Shown here: positions 17,020 through 24,637 of the stretch, piece by piece
Position numbering within the stretch: the first letter of the stretch is position 1
Layout of the letters: the number at the start of each line of letters is the position of its first letter
From: a virus
Virus record (IMG/VR): IMGVR_UViG_3300042475_005534
Coordinates: 24,124-88,123 of that record
Strand: one strand, 5' to 3'
DNA: 64,000 nt
Notes under the pieces: model-generated
What the model saw: only the letters and a program-made list of their open reading frames with translations
Databases searched by the model: none
Told to the model about the DNA's origin: nothing
Program-made: the position numbers and the translations under genes

Positions 17020-17468
17020 GTTGATGCAGTAGCAGGTGGTTCAGTTGGCGGCTTGATATCTCCAGCCACATGCTCCAGGTAGCTGCGTCCGTCTCCGCGT
17101 TCCTGGTAAGCGTCAAGCTCTCGGAGTAATCGGCGTGCGTAAGGAATAGCGCCTTTGATCATGAGATCCTCGTAGTCGGCCGCCTTGGCAACAACCGAAT
17201 CCAATCGGTCACCCAGGATGGGACCAAGGATGGAGGCGTAGACGATCACCATGGGATCAGTCTGGTACGAGCGGAAGCTGCTGCCACTGGAGGTGAAGCC
17301 GTCGATTAGGCGGTTCAACTCCGAGAGCTGCTCCAGCTGCTTCTGTTGCAATTGCTTCGTCTCCTGAAGAAGCGTGAGCCCCGAAGTGATCCCCATGCGG
17401 ATCGCTCGGAGCTCGATCCCTACTAGATCCTTCGGGGGTGTCGGAGAGTCTTTGGACGAGGACGCCAT
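17016..17468 (-). CDS. Hypothetical coiled-coil protein upstream of the protease
   Basis: 150 residues. A glutamine-rich coiled coil (TLLQETKQLQQKQLEQLSEL) is followed by a hydrophobic helix (MVIVYASILGPILGDRLDS) and a proline-rich tail. The ATG of the protease overlaps its stop. The upstream frame (17257-17631) overlaps it by 212 bases and looks protein-like only in its first half, so a frameshift fusion of the two is possible. Confidence 0.62.
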   Translation of the reverse strand: MASSSKDSPTPPKDLVGIELRAIRMGITSGLTLLQETKQLQQKQLEQLSELNRLIDGFTSSGSSFRSYQTDPMVIVYASILGPILGDRLDSVVAKAADYEDLMIKGAIPYARRLLRELDAYQERGDGRSYLEHVAGDIKPPTEPPATAST

Positions 17469-17631
17469 CGAATGCTCGGCAGAATTGGAGTGATGCTCGG
17501 TGCACAGGCTCGAGCTGTTTCCAGGCTTGATTGACCTGGCTTACACCGTAGCGCTCAATCAGTTGGCGCACATCCGACTTCTGTACCGCCTCCTGCAGAA
17601 GCTGCAGAAGGCCTGGGTCTGAGAACGACAT
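17257..17631 (-). CDS. Helical protein; 3' half overlaps next gene
   Basis: 124 residues. The start is well supported by AGGAG 8 bases upstream. Residues 1-55 (SFSDPGLLQLLQEAVQKSDV...) look like a genuine helical domain, whereas the rest, which overlaps the next gene in another frame, has an atypical composition. Either the gene really overlaps by 212 bases, or translation shifts +1 around the CCCCC run into the downstream frame. No family recognised. Confidence 0.5.
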   Translation of the reverse strand: MSFSDPGLLQLLQEAVQKSDVRQLIERYGVSQVNQAWKQLEPVHRASLQFCRAFDGVLVQRLSDTPEGSSRDRAPSDPHGDHFGAHASSGDEAIATEAAGAALGVEPPNRRLHLQWQQLPLVPD

Positions 17632-17914
17632 ACGCGTAATCTCCTGTTGCGGAAGTCATGCCTTCAAGGGGCGCGAAAGAAATGATCAACGCAGTGTCCA
17701 CCAGCTCACGCAAGCAGGCTTTGTGGGTCCACCCAATAGCAGCCTCGCTGTACCTGGAGGAAGGGGGGAGAGTCAAGAGAATGACCTCCCCCTCCCGGGC
17801 TTCGAGAACCGTCGGTGCCGAAGCGACCTGCTCGCAAGCTTCGACCAGGGTGGCTACGAGCCCACTGGTCGTTGAGTGCGTGACAGAACTGTCATCCTGG
17901 AGACTTTGGCTCAT
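17555..17914 (-). CDS. Hypothetical protein
   Basis: 119 residues from ATG 17914 (MSQSLQDDSSVTHSTTSGLV...). It contains a mixed alpha/beta segment (GEVILLTLPPSSRYSEAAIG) and a glycine-rich tail that overlaps the next gene by 77 bases. It is divergent from a small plus-strand gene. Unrecognised. Confidence 0.5.
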   Translation of the reverse strand: MSQSLQDDSSVTHSTTSGLVATLVEACEQVASAPTVLEAREGEVILLTLPPSSRYSEAAIGWTHKACLRELVDTALIISFAPLEGMTSATGDYAYVVLRPRPSAASAGGGTEVGCAPTD

Positions 17915-17948
17915 AGCAGTTAGCGTGTAACGAGAGTGGGCGCAATGA

Positions 17949-18224
17949 ATGACGACTGGATCAGGCATGGAGATGGAGGCAACCCTTGAGGCCCATTTCC
18001 AGTACAGGCAACTGGAGCTTCTTGTTGAGAAGGCAGGGCTCAAGGATCTCAAGGAGTTGTGCCTATTGCTGGGAAAGCACGCGCTGGTTGCACAACCAGC
18101 CGCCCTCCGGTGGGCAGCGATGGAGGCGGCCAGGGCCTTATCCCTTGGGATGCGCAATGACGCAGATCCCGGGGAGGCCCTCCTCCAGCAACTGCAGGAA
18201 AACAGCCAGCCGCCCCACGAGTGA
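17949..18224 (+). CDS. Small helical protein, possibly NblA-like
   Basis: 91 residues, lone plus-strand gene within a minus-strand cluster. It is predicted to be two helices: EATLEAHFQYRQLELLVEKA and KDLKELCLLLGKHALVAQPA, then RWAAMEAARALSLG. The layout (E..F..R..E..V, short turn, L..L...L) resembles small cyanobacterial helical-hairpin proteins such as NblA, which some cyanophages carry to trigger phycobilisome breakdown. The match is weak and by eye, so treat the function as unknown. The start could be ATG 17949 or either of two later ATGs. Confidence 0.5.
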   Translation: MTTGSGMEMEATLEAHFQYRQLELLVEKAGLKDLKELCLLLGKHALVAQPAALRWAAMEAARALSLGMRNDADPGEALLQQLQENSQPPHE

Positions 18225-18245
18225 GCGGCCGGGCGTTACAAGCAG

Positions 18246-18941
18246 TTACCAGCCACCACCTGCAGCAACAGCAGTGCTTTCGAGTTCCTCGTCAGCACCG
18301 AGCACATCCCTCCCACCGGCTGGAATCACAGTGGCATTCAGTTGCAGATCTGCACCTGTAGCCCCTGCTGGGGGACCGGCAAAGGGATCACCACCCTCAA
18401 ACATTGCAGGCAGCCAGATCGAGGAGCGGGATGCTTCCCACATCTTGAATGGGGCATCGTTCTTCGAGACGGCCTTCAGCGTTGGAATCGCCGTGTAGGT
18501 GGGCTTGTTGTTTTTTGAAACCTTAGAGATGGTCAGGTAAAAATTCGCAGGCTTACCGTCATCGACCTGGTAGTCCTCGAGGGCGAGGGTCTGCTCGATT
18601 GATGTCTGGAGGGAGGGCTGGGTGATTTCAAAGATCACGGGCTCGTCAGCTCCTTTCATCAGGGCTGCCCAGCTCAGGAAGTAGAAGGGCTCCGCCTTCT
18701 CCTGGCCGTTGAAGGCCATGCCAATGTCAGCGGCGTAACCCCTCGGGAAGAGGGGGAACAAACGGGGGCGCTTCTCCATTGTGAAGTATTTGTAGCCGGA
18801 GATCACATGCCCAGTGGCAGCAGTGCCGCAGAGGCGGATCTCAACTGTCTTTCCCTCTGATAGGGACTTGGCATTGAAGAAGCGGTTACTGGAAAAGCGT
18901 TCGTCGGTCGGTTTGTAGTTGGTTGGGAATGGTGATGTCAT
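18246..18941 (-). CDS. Hypothetical protein next to SSB, possible DNA-binding
   Basis: 231 residues. The N-terminal two thirds are beta-rich (KTVEIRLCGTAATGHVISGY, KYFTMEKRPRLFP) and the C-terminus is a flexible, glycine/acid-rich tail (GADEELESTAVAAGGGW). That layout (beta domain plus flexible acidic tail) and its position immediately downstream of the SSB-like gene suggest a nucleic-acid-binding accessory of replication. This is an inference; the family is not recognised. Confidence 0.6.
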   Translation of the reverse strand: MTSPFPTNYKPTDERFSSNRFFNAKSLSEGKTVEIRLCGTAATGHVISGYKYFTMEKRPRLFPLFPRGYAADIGMAFNGQEKAEPFYFLSWAALMKGADEPVIFEITQPSLQTSIEQTLALEDYQVDDGKPANFYLTISKVSKNNKPTYTAIPTLKAVSKNDAPFKMWEASRSSIWLPAMFEGGDPFAGPPAGATGADLQLNATVIPAGGRDVLGADEELESTAVAAGGGW

Positions 18942-18955
18942 GAATTGGCTTGAGT

Positions 18956-19624
18956 TTAGTTCCAGTTGGGATGAATGTCGTGATCGGCCTCAAAAGAGGC
19001 CTGGTCGTAGCCGACTGCCGCAGTACCCGTAGCGGGATCACTGCTGCCGCCGCGCCCTCTGTGGACTCGGAAGGAGCGAACCTTAACCTCACAGTAGGGC
19101 TCATTGGTAGAGGATGTCATCTGGGAGAACGATCCAGAGACCTCCACCAGTGCACCGATATCCACCCTGGAGAAGCGCTCCTGGGTGGTACCGAATACCC
19201 GACAACCATACCAATCGGTCTGCTCAATCGGGTCTCCCCCTTGCGGATTGGGGAGGTACCGATTCAGGGCTACAGAGCGCCGGGTTGATTTCCCGGCTGG
19301 CTTGGGTTCGCTACCGATGCGACCGACAAGAGTGACCTCGTTGAGGTACTGCTCGTCAGTAGCAGGGCAACAGACGAAAGCCGTAATGACAGGCTGGCTG
19401 GAGCCTTCCATGAGCAGGACATCGCCGGAGACCAGGATGCGATCACCGACGATCTTCTGTGCAAGGAGCCCAGCTGAGGGCCCATCCTTGAAGGCCCTCA
19501 CGTCCACAAGGACGGGGGTCTGGCCTGAGGGGATCTCCCCAGTGGCGCAGAGAAATTCACGACTGCCGTCTATAACGGACTGGGGGTTCCCGGTCAGGAC
19601 AACGACAGCTGCCGCATAGGTCAA
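18956..19624 (-). CDS. Single-stranded DNA-binding protein-like, OB-fold
   Basis: About 222 residues. The second half is a clear SSB-type OB fold: NEVTLVGRIGSEPK, SVALNRYLPNP, DWYGCRVFGTTQERF, GALVEVSGSF and CEVKVRSFRV, with a glycine/acid-rich tail. The first half may be a second, more divergent OB fold (VLVDVRAFKDGPSAG). It should coat ssDNA at the fork. TTG 19624 is preferred because a good promoter lies just upstream; starting at TTG 19675 would place the start codon inside that promoter. Confidence 0.72.
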   Translation of the reverse strand: MTYAAAVVVLTGNPQSVIDGSREFLCATGEIPSGQTPVLVDVRAFKDGPSAGLLAQKIVGDRILVSGDVLLMEGSSQPVITAFVCCPATDEQYLNEVTLVGRIGSEPKPAGKSTRRSVALNRYLPNPQGGDPIEQTDWYGCRVFGTTQERFSRVDIGALVEVSGSFSQMTSSTNEPYCEVKVRSFRVHRGRGGSSDPATGTAAVGYDQASFEADHDIHPNWN

Positions 19625-19647
19625 GCGAATTCGAGCAGGGCGCAACC

Positions 19648-19675
19648 AAGATATCCAAAATGCGCGAAGTGTCAA
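19648..19675 (-). promoter_or_regulatory. Sigma-70-type promoter for the SSB gene
   Basis: On the minus strand TTGACA (19675-19670), a 16-base spacer and TATCTT (19653-19648). It lies in the gap between the clamp-like and SSB-like genes and would start transcription near 19641, leaving a short leader before TTG 19624. Confidence 0.4.
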
Positions 19676-19702
19676 GCATTGCCCGATACATCAGGCATTG
19701 CA

Positions 19703-20320
19703 CTAAGCGCCGTACTCCAGTAGCCAGTCAGGCAGGGGCGGGATGGGGACTGCTGTCTGGGGCATCAGCATGGCCACAAGAGAAAGATCCTCTCTCTGTA
19801 GACGTAGGGGGCCATTGGGGTAGGGAGAGACAACCAGTGATTGGGTTGCATCAGCCATAGACCGCATCGCAGAGAGCAGCAGGGGCAAGTCGTATCGCCC
19901 AGAGGATCCCAGCTGGATTGGCGCAGAGCCCCAGAACTCGACGGCCCTGGCAATGACAGAGCGAACCGGGGGGAAGGGGACACTTGTTGTGGCGATGGGA
20001 AATGATTTACCGACGGAGTGCGACTGGTAGTACGTGGTCACTGTGGCCAGCCCGTCTTCAATGGCCAGTTCCCTTTCAGCGCTTTTGATCCCCTTGCTGG
20101 CGGTCTTGATCTCAGGGGTGGGGAGGAACACCGTTGCGGGTTCATCTGTGACGCCCTTGGGGTCGTAGCCGATGACGACCATGGCCTGGGAATCGGCAAG
20201 TGCTGTGACGGTGACGCCCTTGCCGGAGGGGTGCGGTGCTAGCTCAATTCCCTGACAGGGAGCGAACTTCCCGACGACATCGGCTGCGTGGGAGAAGAGG
20301 GAAGAATTGAGGCGAAACAT
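19703..20320 (-). CDS. Possible sliding-clamp-like protein
   Basis: 205 residues. The protein has a clamp-like feel: repeated beta segments (KGVTVTALADSQAMVVIGYD), helices between, and a C-terminal PLRLQREDLSLVAMLMPQ that resembles the last strands of bacterial DNA polymerase III beta (LRLQ.E....LMPMR). It is shorter than bacterial beta (about 365), which would mean two domains per subunit. Position beside SSB supports a replication role. The assignment is tentative. Confidence 0.45.
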   Translation of the reverse strand: MFRLNSSLFSHAADVVGKFAPCQGIELAPHPSGKGVTVTALADSQAMVVIGYDPKGVTDEPATVFLPTPEIKTASKGIKSAERELAIEDGLATVTTYYQSHSVGKSFPIATTSVPFPPVRSVIARAVEFWGSAPIQLGSSGRYDLPLLLSAMRSMADATQSLVVSPYPNGPLRLQREDLSLVAMLMPQTAVPIPPLPDWLLEYGA

Positions 20321-20455
20321 AGATGGATTAGATGAAAGCCACCAAGCGGAGATCGCTAGGCTAAGGGTGGGCCCCGCGTCGTTCGGTCGTGGTGATTGAC
20401 CAGTGAGTCATTCTGCACGAGCTGTCACGAGCTGGGCTGTTTTCAGGGCACTACC

Positions 20456-21292
20456 ATGTCTCAGCTTCCCGACAAGCCGGAACCAAAGCCCACCTGGCTG
20501 CCGATGGAGGCAGTCGTGGTCTGCGTGAACTATGCAGACTTCCTAGCCCACACGTTGCCGCATAACAAAAGCCAGTTCGATCGCATGGTCGTGGTCACGG
20601 CACCTGGGGACGAGGAGACCGTGAGCCTTTGCCGTTACTACAACGTTGAATGCGTCGAAACAGATGTGTTCTACAGGAACGGGGACGATTTCAACAAGGG
20701 TGCGGGCATCAATGAAGGGCTAGCCAAGCTATCTCTTCGTGGCTGGACAGTCCACATGGATGCAGACATTTACATGCCTCCGCAGACGAGGTCGATAATC
20801 GATCGCCTGCAGCTGGATCCACAGAAGGTCTACGGGGCTGACCGACTGATGTGTCCCAGCTACGAGGCATGGGCTGAATTCATGTGTGCTCCAAAGCCGA
20901 TCCAGGACAGTTGGGTTTTCATTCACCCAACAGCATTTCCGGTTGGGATTCGCTTGGCCCAGTACATGAGCTACTGGGGTGGATACGAACCGCTGGGATA
21001 CTTCCAGCTGTGGAATCCACAGAGTTCTGGAATCACCAGATATCCAACAGAGCATGGAGCGGCAGATCGAACTGACGTGCTGTTCTGCAAGAAGTGGCCA
21101 AGAGCCAAACGGGAATTGCTTCCAGAGATTCTCTTGATCCACTTGGAAAGCACTGACGAGATGGGGGCTAATTGGTGGGGGAGGAAAAGCCCCAGGTTTG
21201 CCCCACCGGCAAGGAAGCCGAAGCGGTCCCTACTGCGGAGATTCGTCGAGTGGTTCAGGGGTCCCGGGCCGCACGTCACCTGGAGCCATTGA
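20456..21292 (+). CDS. GT-A-type glycosyltransferase-like protein
   Basis: 278 residues from ATG 20456, with CAGGG about 9 bases upstream. The fold pattern of a GT-A transferase is visible: MEAVVVCVNYADFLAHTLPH, then FDRMVVVTAPGDEETVSLCR, KGAGINEGLAKL, and the DXD-type motif HMDADIYMPP that binds metal and nucleotide sugar. It is probably soluble or peripherally bound; the C-terminus is very basic. Phage transferases modify phage DNA, virion proteins or host surface glycans; the target is unknown. Confidence 0.68.
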   Translation: MSQLPDKPEPKPTWLPMEAVVVCVNYADFLAHTLPHNKSQFDRMVVVTAPGDEETVSLCRYYNVECVETDVFYRNGDDFNKGAGINEGLAKLSLRGWTVHMDADIYMPPQTRSIIDRLQLDPQKVYGADRLMCPSYEAWAEFMCAPKPIQDSWVFIHPTAFPVGIRLAQYMSYWGGYEPLGYFQLWNPQSSGITRYPTEHGAADRTDVLFCKKWPRAKRELLPEILLIHLESTDEMGANWWGRKSPRFAPPARKPKRSLLRRFVEWFRGPGPHVTWSH

Positions 21293-21439
21293 GGCAAGGA
21301 CCCACTTCCATGGGAGGTTGCGCGCCTGGAGCCCATGATTGGCTTCCAGTAGTTCGTCCATGGTGATCGTTGGCGTCCAGTCAGCGAGGATGGGCGCACC
21401 GGTTTCACGATGGACAAGTCTGACCATCCGGAATGACAT
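21230..21439 (-). CDS. Small hypothetical protein
   Basis: 69 residues (MSFRMVRLVHRETGAPILAD...), convergent with the glycosyltransferase gene and overlapping its last 63 bases. Its N-terminal 48 residues lie in otherwise empty DNA and look protein-like (WTPTITMDELLEANHGLQAR). No family recognised. Confidence 0.5.
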   Translation of the reverse strand: MSFRMVRLVHRETGAPILADWTPTITMDELLEANHGLQARNLPWKWVLASMAPGDVRPGTPEPLDESPQ

Positions 21440-21550
21440 GACAGCTTCATCAGCTGAACCAGGCTAGGAAGTCTGGAGGCCTGCGCTTGATGTGTAAAGC
21501 ATTGTGCCAGCTGGGTTTCAATAGGATAGAAGGCGATTAGCCGCCTTGCC

Positions 21551-21787
21551 TTGAGCGACGAACAGGATCGGGAGGACGTCGATTTCTGGTATCAGATTCG
21601 ACTGAATGCTGTCTCCGCTTTGGTGATGGCAGGTGGTGCTGCGATCTTGTGGATTGGTTACAAGGTGCCACTGCAGTTGGATGCCATCCTCGATAATCAG
21701 AAGGAGCAATCAGAGGAGATCGTGCAGATCAAGGTAGACCTCAAATCACACGATCGCCGAATCACCCAGCTGGAGCTGAGGCCGTGA
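21551..21787 (+). CDS. Single-TM coiled-coil protein, possible lysis accessory
   Basis: 78 residues from TTG. One transmembrane helix (AVSALVMAGGAAILWIGYKV) is followed by a coiled coil (LDAILDNQKEQSEEIVQIKV) ending in a basic stretch. This layout is like XhlA-type or other holin-associated phage proteins. It overlaps the next membrane protein gene by GTGA, so the pair may form a lysis unit. No endolysin lies beside it; the nearest candidate is the cysteine peptidase at 56.7 kb. Confidence 0.58.
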   Translation: MSDEQDREDVDFWYQIRLNAVSALVMAGGAAILWIGYKVPLQLDAILDNQKEQSEEIVQIKVDLKSHDRRITQLELRP

Positions 21788-21984
21788 CTTGCCAAGGAAA
21801 CGAGCGCTGCTGCCGCAGGACTGAGAACGCCATACTGATTGGCGGGTTGGTCATTACGGCAGCGACGTTGATTCTGGGTATCACCTTTAGTCGGCATCTA
21901 CGGGCCTTGGTCACAGGCGGTACCCCGTCGGGATTGGTACGAGTGTTGTCGCCCGCTGCCGAAGCGGCAGGTTCTAATCGCTAG
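21784..21984 (+). CDS. Small membrane protein, possible holin
   Basis: 66 residues from a GTG overlapping the previous stop. It has a cysteine-rich start (TCQGNERCCRRTENA) and a single membrane helix (ILIGGLVITAATLILGITFS), with a short soluble tail. Size and pairing with the coiled-coil membrane protein suggest a holin or pinholin, by inference only. Confidence 0.5.
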   Translation: MTCQGNERCCRRTENAILIGGLVITAATLILGITFSRHLRALVTGGTPSGLVRVLSPAAEAAGSNR

Positions 21985-22219
21985 TGTGCGGCGCTCTCGT
22001 GTTGGCAGGTGCGAAACGTTTTTGGTAGTAGGGCTCAAGGATCTTAAGCCACTGCTTGGCTGAGTAAATCCGCCGCGTCTTGAGATTAAGCTCTCGATCC
22101 GCCCTTTGGCAGTAGTGGTCAATACGGGCGGCCTCGAGGGAGAGGGCAACGTAGTAACGCAAGAGGCAGTGGCTAGTGATCTCGATGGAGTCAGGCTCCT
22201 GATTTGCGCTTGCTTCCAT
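21974..22219 (-). CDS. Small hypothetical protein
   Basis: 81 residues (MEASANQEPDSIEITSHCLL...). Helical, soluble, with a basic middle (NLKTRRIYSAKQWLKILEPY). It overlaps the GP88-like gene by 29 bases and the convergent small membrane gene by 11. Unknown family. Confidence 0.6.
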   Translation of the reverse strand: MEASANQEPDSIEITSHCLLRYYVALSLEAARIDHYCQRADRELNLKTRRIYSAKQWLKILEPYYQKRFAPANTRAPHTSD

Positions 22220-22994
22220 AGCCTGTGAACTCTCCGTTGCGACGACGTATTTTGATGGCCTCTGCGGCGGGGGTGCCAGGGGGCTGGAAGCCGTGGCTCA
22301 GGTGGCAGAAGTGGGAGGGTGTCTCAGTCCAGGCCAGGTAGTCCGTCTTGTCAATGGGGAGTCCCAAGGCTTCTGCTTCGTGCTCATAGTTGAGGACGCG
22401 AGCAGAGCGAGGGAAGATGCCCTGCTCGATCAGGTGATCGAACTTGCCGCCCCATGATGCCGTGACCCTGAGGTTTTGTGGCAGGGGCAGAAGTCTTGGA
22501 GGATTCCCCACCACAAAGAGCGGCAGATTCTTGGTGTAGAAGTAGTGGATCAAGTCAGGAGTTCTTTCCGCGGCGGCAATGATGCCATCACGGAGGGCCA
22601 CTGAGAAGCAGTCGCCGCCAGCAAACCAGCGGACATGGGTGGTCTTGTGCTGCCTGGAGCGCTCGATGCCGCCGAGGAGGATGTCCCTGAGGGCATCTGG
22701 AGCGGCATGGCGCACAAGATCGAAATTGCGCCAGCGGCTATTGCGAGCCGTGGGATAACGCTGCTCCGTGCTGACCTCGTAGCAACGAATGATCTGTTGA
22801 GGGCCATCCGTAATTTGGCCGGTATTCCGATCGGAAAGCGCAAGGCAAGCTAAGGCGCCAGGGCAGGTGTGCCCAGAAGGAAGTGAAAAGGTCAAGAAAG
22901 AATCAGGGAGTTTGCCATTGCCTCGACCGAAGAATGGCAACTCACGGAAGGTGCTGACCTCAAGCGCACGGGTGGGACGAACAAGGACCGTCAT
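22191..22994 (-). CDS. GP88-like phage protein
   Basis: About 268 residues. It matches the 'gene product 88' family found in mycobacteriophages and others: FSLPSGHTCPGALACLAL, IIRCYEVSTEQRYPTARN, WRNFDLVRH, HVRWFAGGDCFS, HYFYTKNLPLFV and NLRVTASWGG. The conserved cysteines suggest metal binding, but the biochemical role of the family is not known to me. ATG 22994 is used; a GTG two codons upstream would overlap the previous stop. Confidence 0.72.
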   Translation of the reverse strand: MTVLVRPTRALEVSTFRELPFFGRGNGKLPDSFLTFSLPSGHTCPGALACLALSDRNTGQITDGPQQIIRCYEVSTEQRYPTARNSRWRNFDLVRHAAPDALRDILLGGIERSRQHKTTHVRWFAGGDCFSVALRDGIIAAAERTPDLIHYFYTKNLPLFVVGNPPRLLPLPQNLRVTASWGGKFDHLIEQGIFPRSARVLNYEHEAEALGLPIDKTDYLAWTETPSHFCHLSHGFQPPGTPAAEAIKIRRRNGEFTGYGSKRKSGA

Positions 22995-22996
22995 GA

Positions 22997-23248
22997 TCAC
23001 TTAGCCGAGTCAGCAGAGACATCACGCTTGAGCTGCTGCAGCTGGACATCAGCCAGGGCTTGCGCTTTTTCAAGTTCAGACTTGAGGCGTGACAGGGTGT
23101 TAGCCAGGGTAAGCGCTTCATCGGTGGTCAAGGGACTGGATGGACCCAGGGAGTCGTAATGCGACTGAAGAGCCAGGAGCTCCCAGTAGAGGAACTCCGC
23201 CTGCCTGGGAGTGTGATCCAGGCGGATCATGTAGGGACGTGGATACAT
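22997..23248 (-). CDS. Small helical protein
   Basis: 83 residues from ATG 23248 (MYPRPYMIRLDHTPRQAEFL...) or 77 from the second ATG at 23230. A long C-terminal helix (LANTLSRLKSELEKAQALAD) could form a coiled coil. A copy of the leader hairpin element lies about 36 bases upstream of the start, directly behind a terminator, so this gene starts its own transcript. Confidence 0.58.
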   Translation of the reverse strand: MYPRPYMIRLDHTPRQAEFLYWELLALQSHYDSLGPSSPLTTDEALTLANTLSRLKSELEKAQALADVQLQQLKRDVSADSAK

Positions 23249-23283
23249 GTGATTAGTGGTTGAATAGAAAAACGAAAGCCCGC

Positions 23284-23310
23284 CCAGCAAGCAGTGCGCA
23301 CTGCTGAGAA
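23284..23310 (-). promoter_or_regulatory. Leader hairpin element, copy 1
   Basis: Contains a perfect 16-base palindrome AGCAGTGCGCACTGCT (23290-23305), a variant of the repeated core CAGCAGTGCACACC. It sits between a terminator and the start of the 83-residue gene. It is the first of ten copies between 23 and 39 kb. Confidence 0.7.
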
Positions 23311-23318
23311 AGGGCAAT

Positions 23319-23342
23319 AAAAAAGCCGACCCATTGGCCGGC
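23319..23342 (-). terminator. Rho-independent terminator
   Basis: On the minus strand GCCGGCC-AATG-GGTCGGC followed by TTTTTT. It ends the transcript of the CCLGVLC-family gene and is followed within 10 bases by leader element copy 1. Confidence 0.75.
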
Positions 23343-23393
23343 GAGGTGGTGAGTTATGCGACAGTGGAGGCAGTAGCTTGCGCCCCCGTGGAA

Positions 23394-23798
23394 TTAAAGA
23401 TTCGACTCTATCAAGTCAGCGATCTGAAGGAACGAAAAACCGTTGTCATTAACATCGGTCAGATTTTGACTGCTTAGGTCATATTCGTGGTTAGCGCAGG
23501 AAGGGTCGTCAACCCTAAAGTCGGGCAAACTGACGTTGAACTCCCCTGTCAGCGCGAAGTCGGGATCAACAGCAATTATTCCTGCCCACTTGGCAACCTC
23601 CCCAGGGAGAAGCGCGTCGCAGCGCAGATAGGTCGTGTCTTTGTCGTCCCACCCTGGCCCACCCTGGTCGCGATCGTAGAGATCGCAGAGGACCCCCAGA
23701 CAGCAGTAAGTGTCCCCGCAGCGGAGCTGGCCAATGCCCTGCTGGTAGTTACCTGAGCGCAGGGCGTCGACCCAGAGTTTTTTGATGTGTTCGTGCAT
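23394..23798 (-). CDS. Phage CCLGVLC-family protein
   Basis: 134 residues. It shows WVDALRSGNYQQGIGQLRCG, CCLGVLCDLYDRD, LLPGEVAKWAG and a C-terminal NDNGFSFLQIADLIE. I recognise this as a widespread small phage family of unknown function (W..AL.SG.Y.QG....CCLGVLC). It is soluble. It is the last gene of an operon and is followed by a terminator. Confidence 0.72.
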   Translation of the reverse strand: MHEHIKKLWVDALRSGNYQQGIGQLRCGDTYCCLGVLCDLYDRDQGGPGWDDKDTTYLRCDALLPGEVAKWAGIIAVDPDFALTGEFNVSLPDFRVDDPSCANHEYDLSSQNLTDVNDNGFSFLQIADLIESNL

Positions 23799-23811
23799 GA
23801 GAATTACCGGC

Positions 23812-24102
23812 TCAGGGCCGGGGGGAGGGGATGCGGTAAAAGGGGTTTTCGTAGCGATGAATGACTTCCATGGCGGCTTGGACTTCCGCCCTGATCAGTC
23901 CTTGAACGTAGCGATGTCTATCATCCTGGTGGGCGTTCCCACACTTGAGTGCCATATCAATAGCAGCAACATGCCTGGCAAGAGCGGCGTAGGCATGAGC
24001 CAGATCTGGTTGGATGATTTCGGGCGTTTCCATGAATAGGCCTGGTTGGGTGATCTCGGTCATTTCGATTCGTGTTGGAAGCGAGGGAAGCGTTTTACCC
24101 AT
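23812..24102 (-). CDS. Hypothetical helical protein
   Basis: 96 residues (MGKTLPSLPTRIEMTEITQP...). The C-terminal half is a helical domain (AYAALARHVAAIDMALKCGN). It overlaps the upstream gene by 8 bases. The true start may be the internal ATG of MTEITQPG. Unrecognised. Confidence 0.58.
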   Translation of the reverse strand: MGKTLPSLPTRIEMTEITQPGLFMETPEIIQPDLAHAYAALARHVAAIDMALKCGNAHQDDRHRYVQGLIRAEVQAAMEVIHRYENPFYRIPSPRP

Positions 24103-24493
24103 CAGGGAGAGCCGCTATAGCGCGGCGGAGGATTGCTTTGTGGGCAGGTCGATAAGTTGGCACGCCGGCTTCTATGGCATCAAAGTGCGCCTCAAGCGCT
24201 TCCAAGGCCTGCTCCTTCAAGCTCGGCGGCTTGGGGCGTCGGGCGACGCGGAGATCATCGATCACGGCTTGTGGATACCACTCGGCACGTAAATGATGCA
24301 AGCATGCTTCCAGCTCAGCATCTGCAGCGGCCTGAATCTCCGGCTCGCGCTGGTCCCAGGCCCATCGGGCGGCCTGGGCAATTAAATAATCAGAGAGTTT
24401 GTCATAGTCGGGATAATCCCATGGAGCTTCTTTTCTCCATTTGACTCGCATCTCTTGAGGCGGGCTGCTGGGGTGCTGCTGTTGTTCAGTCAT
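24095..24493 (-). CDS. Phage protein with RRPKPPSLKEQALEAL motif
   Basis: 132 residues. The first part carries WAWDQREPEIQAAADAELEA and the second RRPKPPSLKEQALEALEAHF, a block I recall from small phage proteins of unknown function. Helical and charged. The start (leader TAAACCC) lies just downstream of copy 1 of a duplicated 65-base segment. Confidence 0.62.
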   Translation of the reverse strand: MTEQQQHPSSPPQEMRVKWRKEAPWDYPDYDKLSDYLIAQAARWAWDQREPEIQAAADAELEACLHHLRAEWYPQAVIDDLRVARRPKPPSLKEQALEALEAHFDAIEAGVPTYRPAHKAILRRAIAALPDG

Positions 24494-24504
24494 GGGTTTA
24501 GGTG

Positions 24505-24569
24505 TTGAACTCAGAGGTTTTTCCGGATAGTTGGATTAGGCGGTCAACACCAGGAGTCAGTCATCGTCA
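24505..24569. repeat. 65-base duplicated segment, copy 1
   Basis: 63 of 65 bases are identical to 25059-25123. Each copy spans the codons for a terminal DDD-stop of a small minus-strand gene plus the leader of the next gene. The duplication joins gene ends to new gene starts. Confidence 0.85.
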
Positions 24570-24637
24570 AAGAAGGGTTGGGCGCCGAACAAGGCAACTT
24601 CCACGGCAGGGGGAGCAATCAAAAGTAGTTGTTTCAT
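24557..24637 (-). CDS. 26-residue peptide
   Basis: MKQLLLIAPPAVEVALFGAQ then PFFDDD. The ATG overlaps the previous stop (ATGA), and the last three codons lie in the duplicated segment shared with the 54-residue gene at 25.1 kb. It may be a remnant of a small gene whose 3' end was replaced by recombination, or a genuine hydrophobic micropeptide. Confidence 0.42.
   Translation of the reverse strand: MKQLLLIAPPAVEVALFGAQPFFDDD

Noticed and set aside
19624-19675. Longer N-terminus for the SSB-like protein (TTG 19675)
   Set aside because: The extra codons coincide with a good -35/-10 promoter, so the start would precede the transcript.
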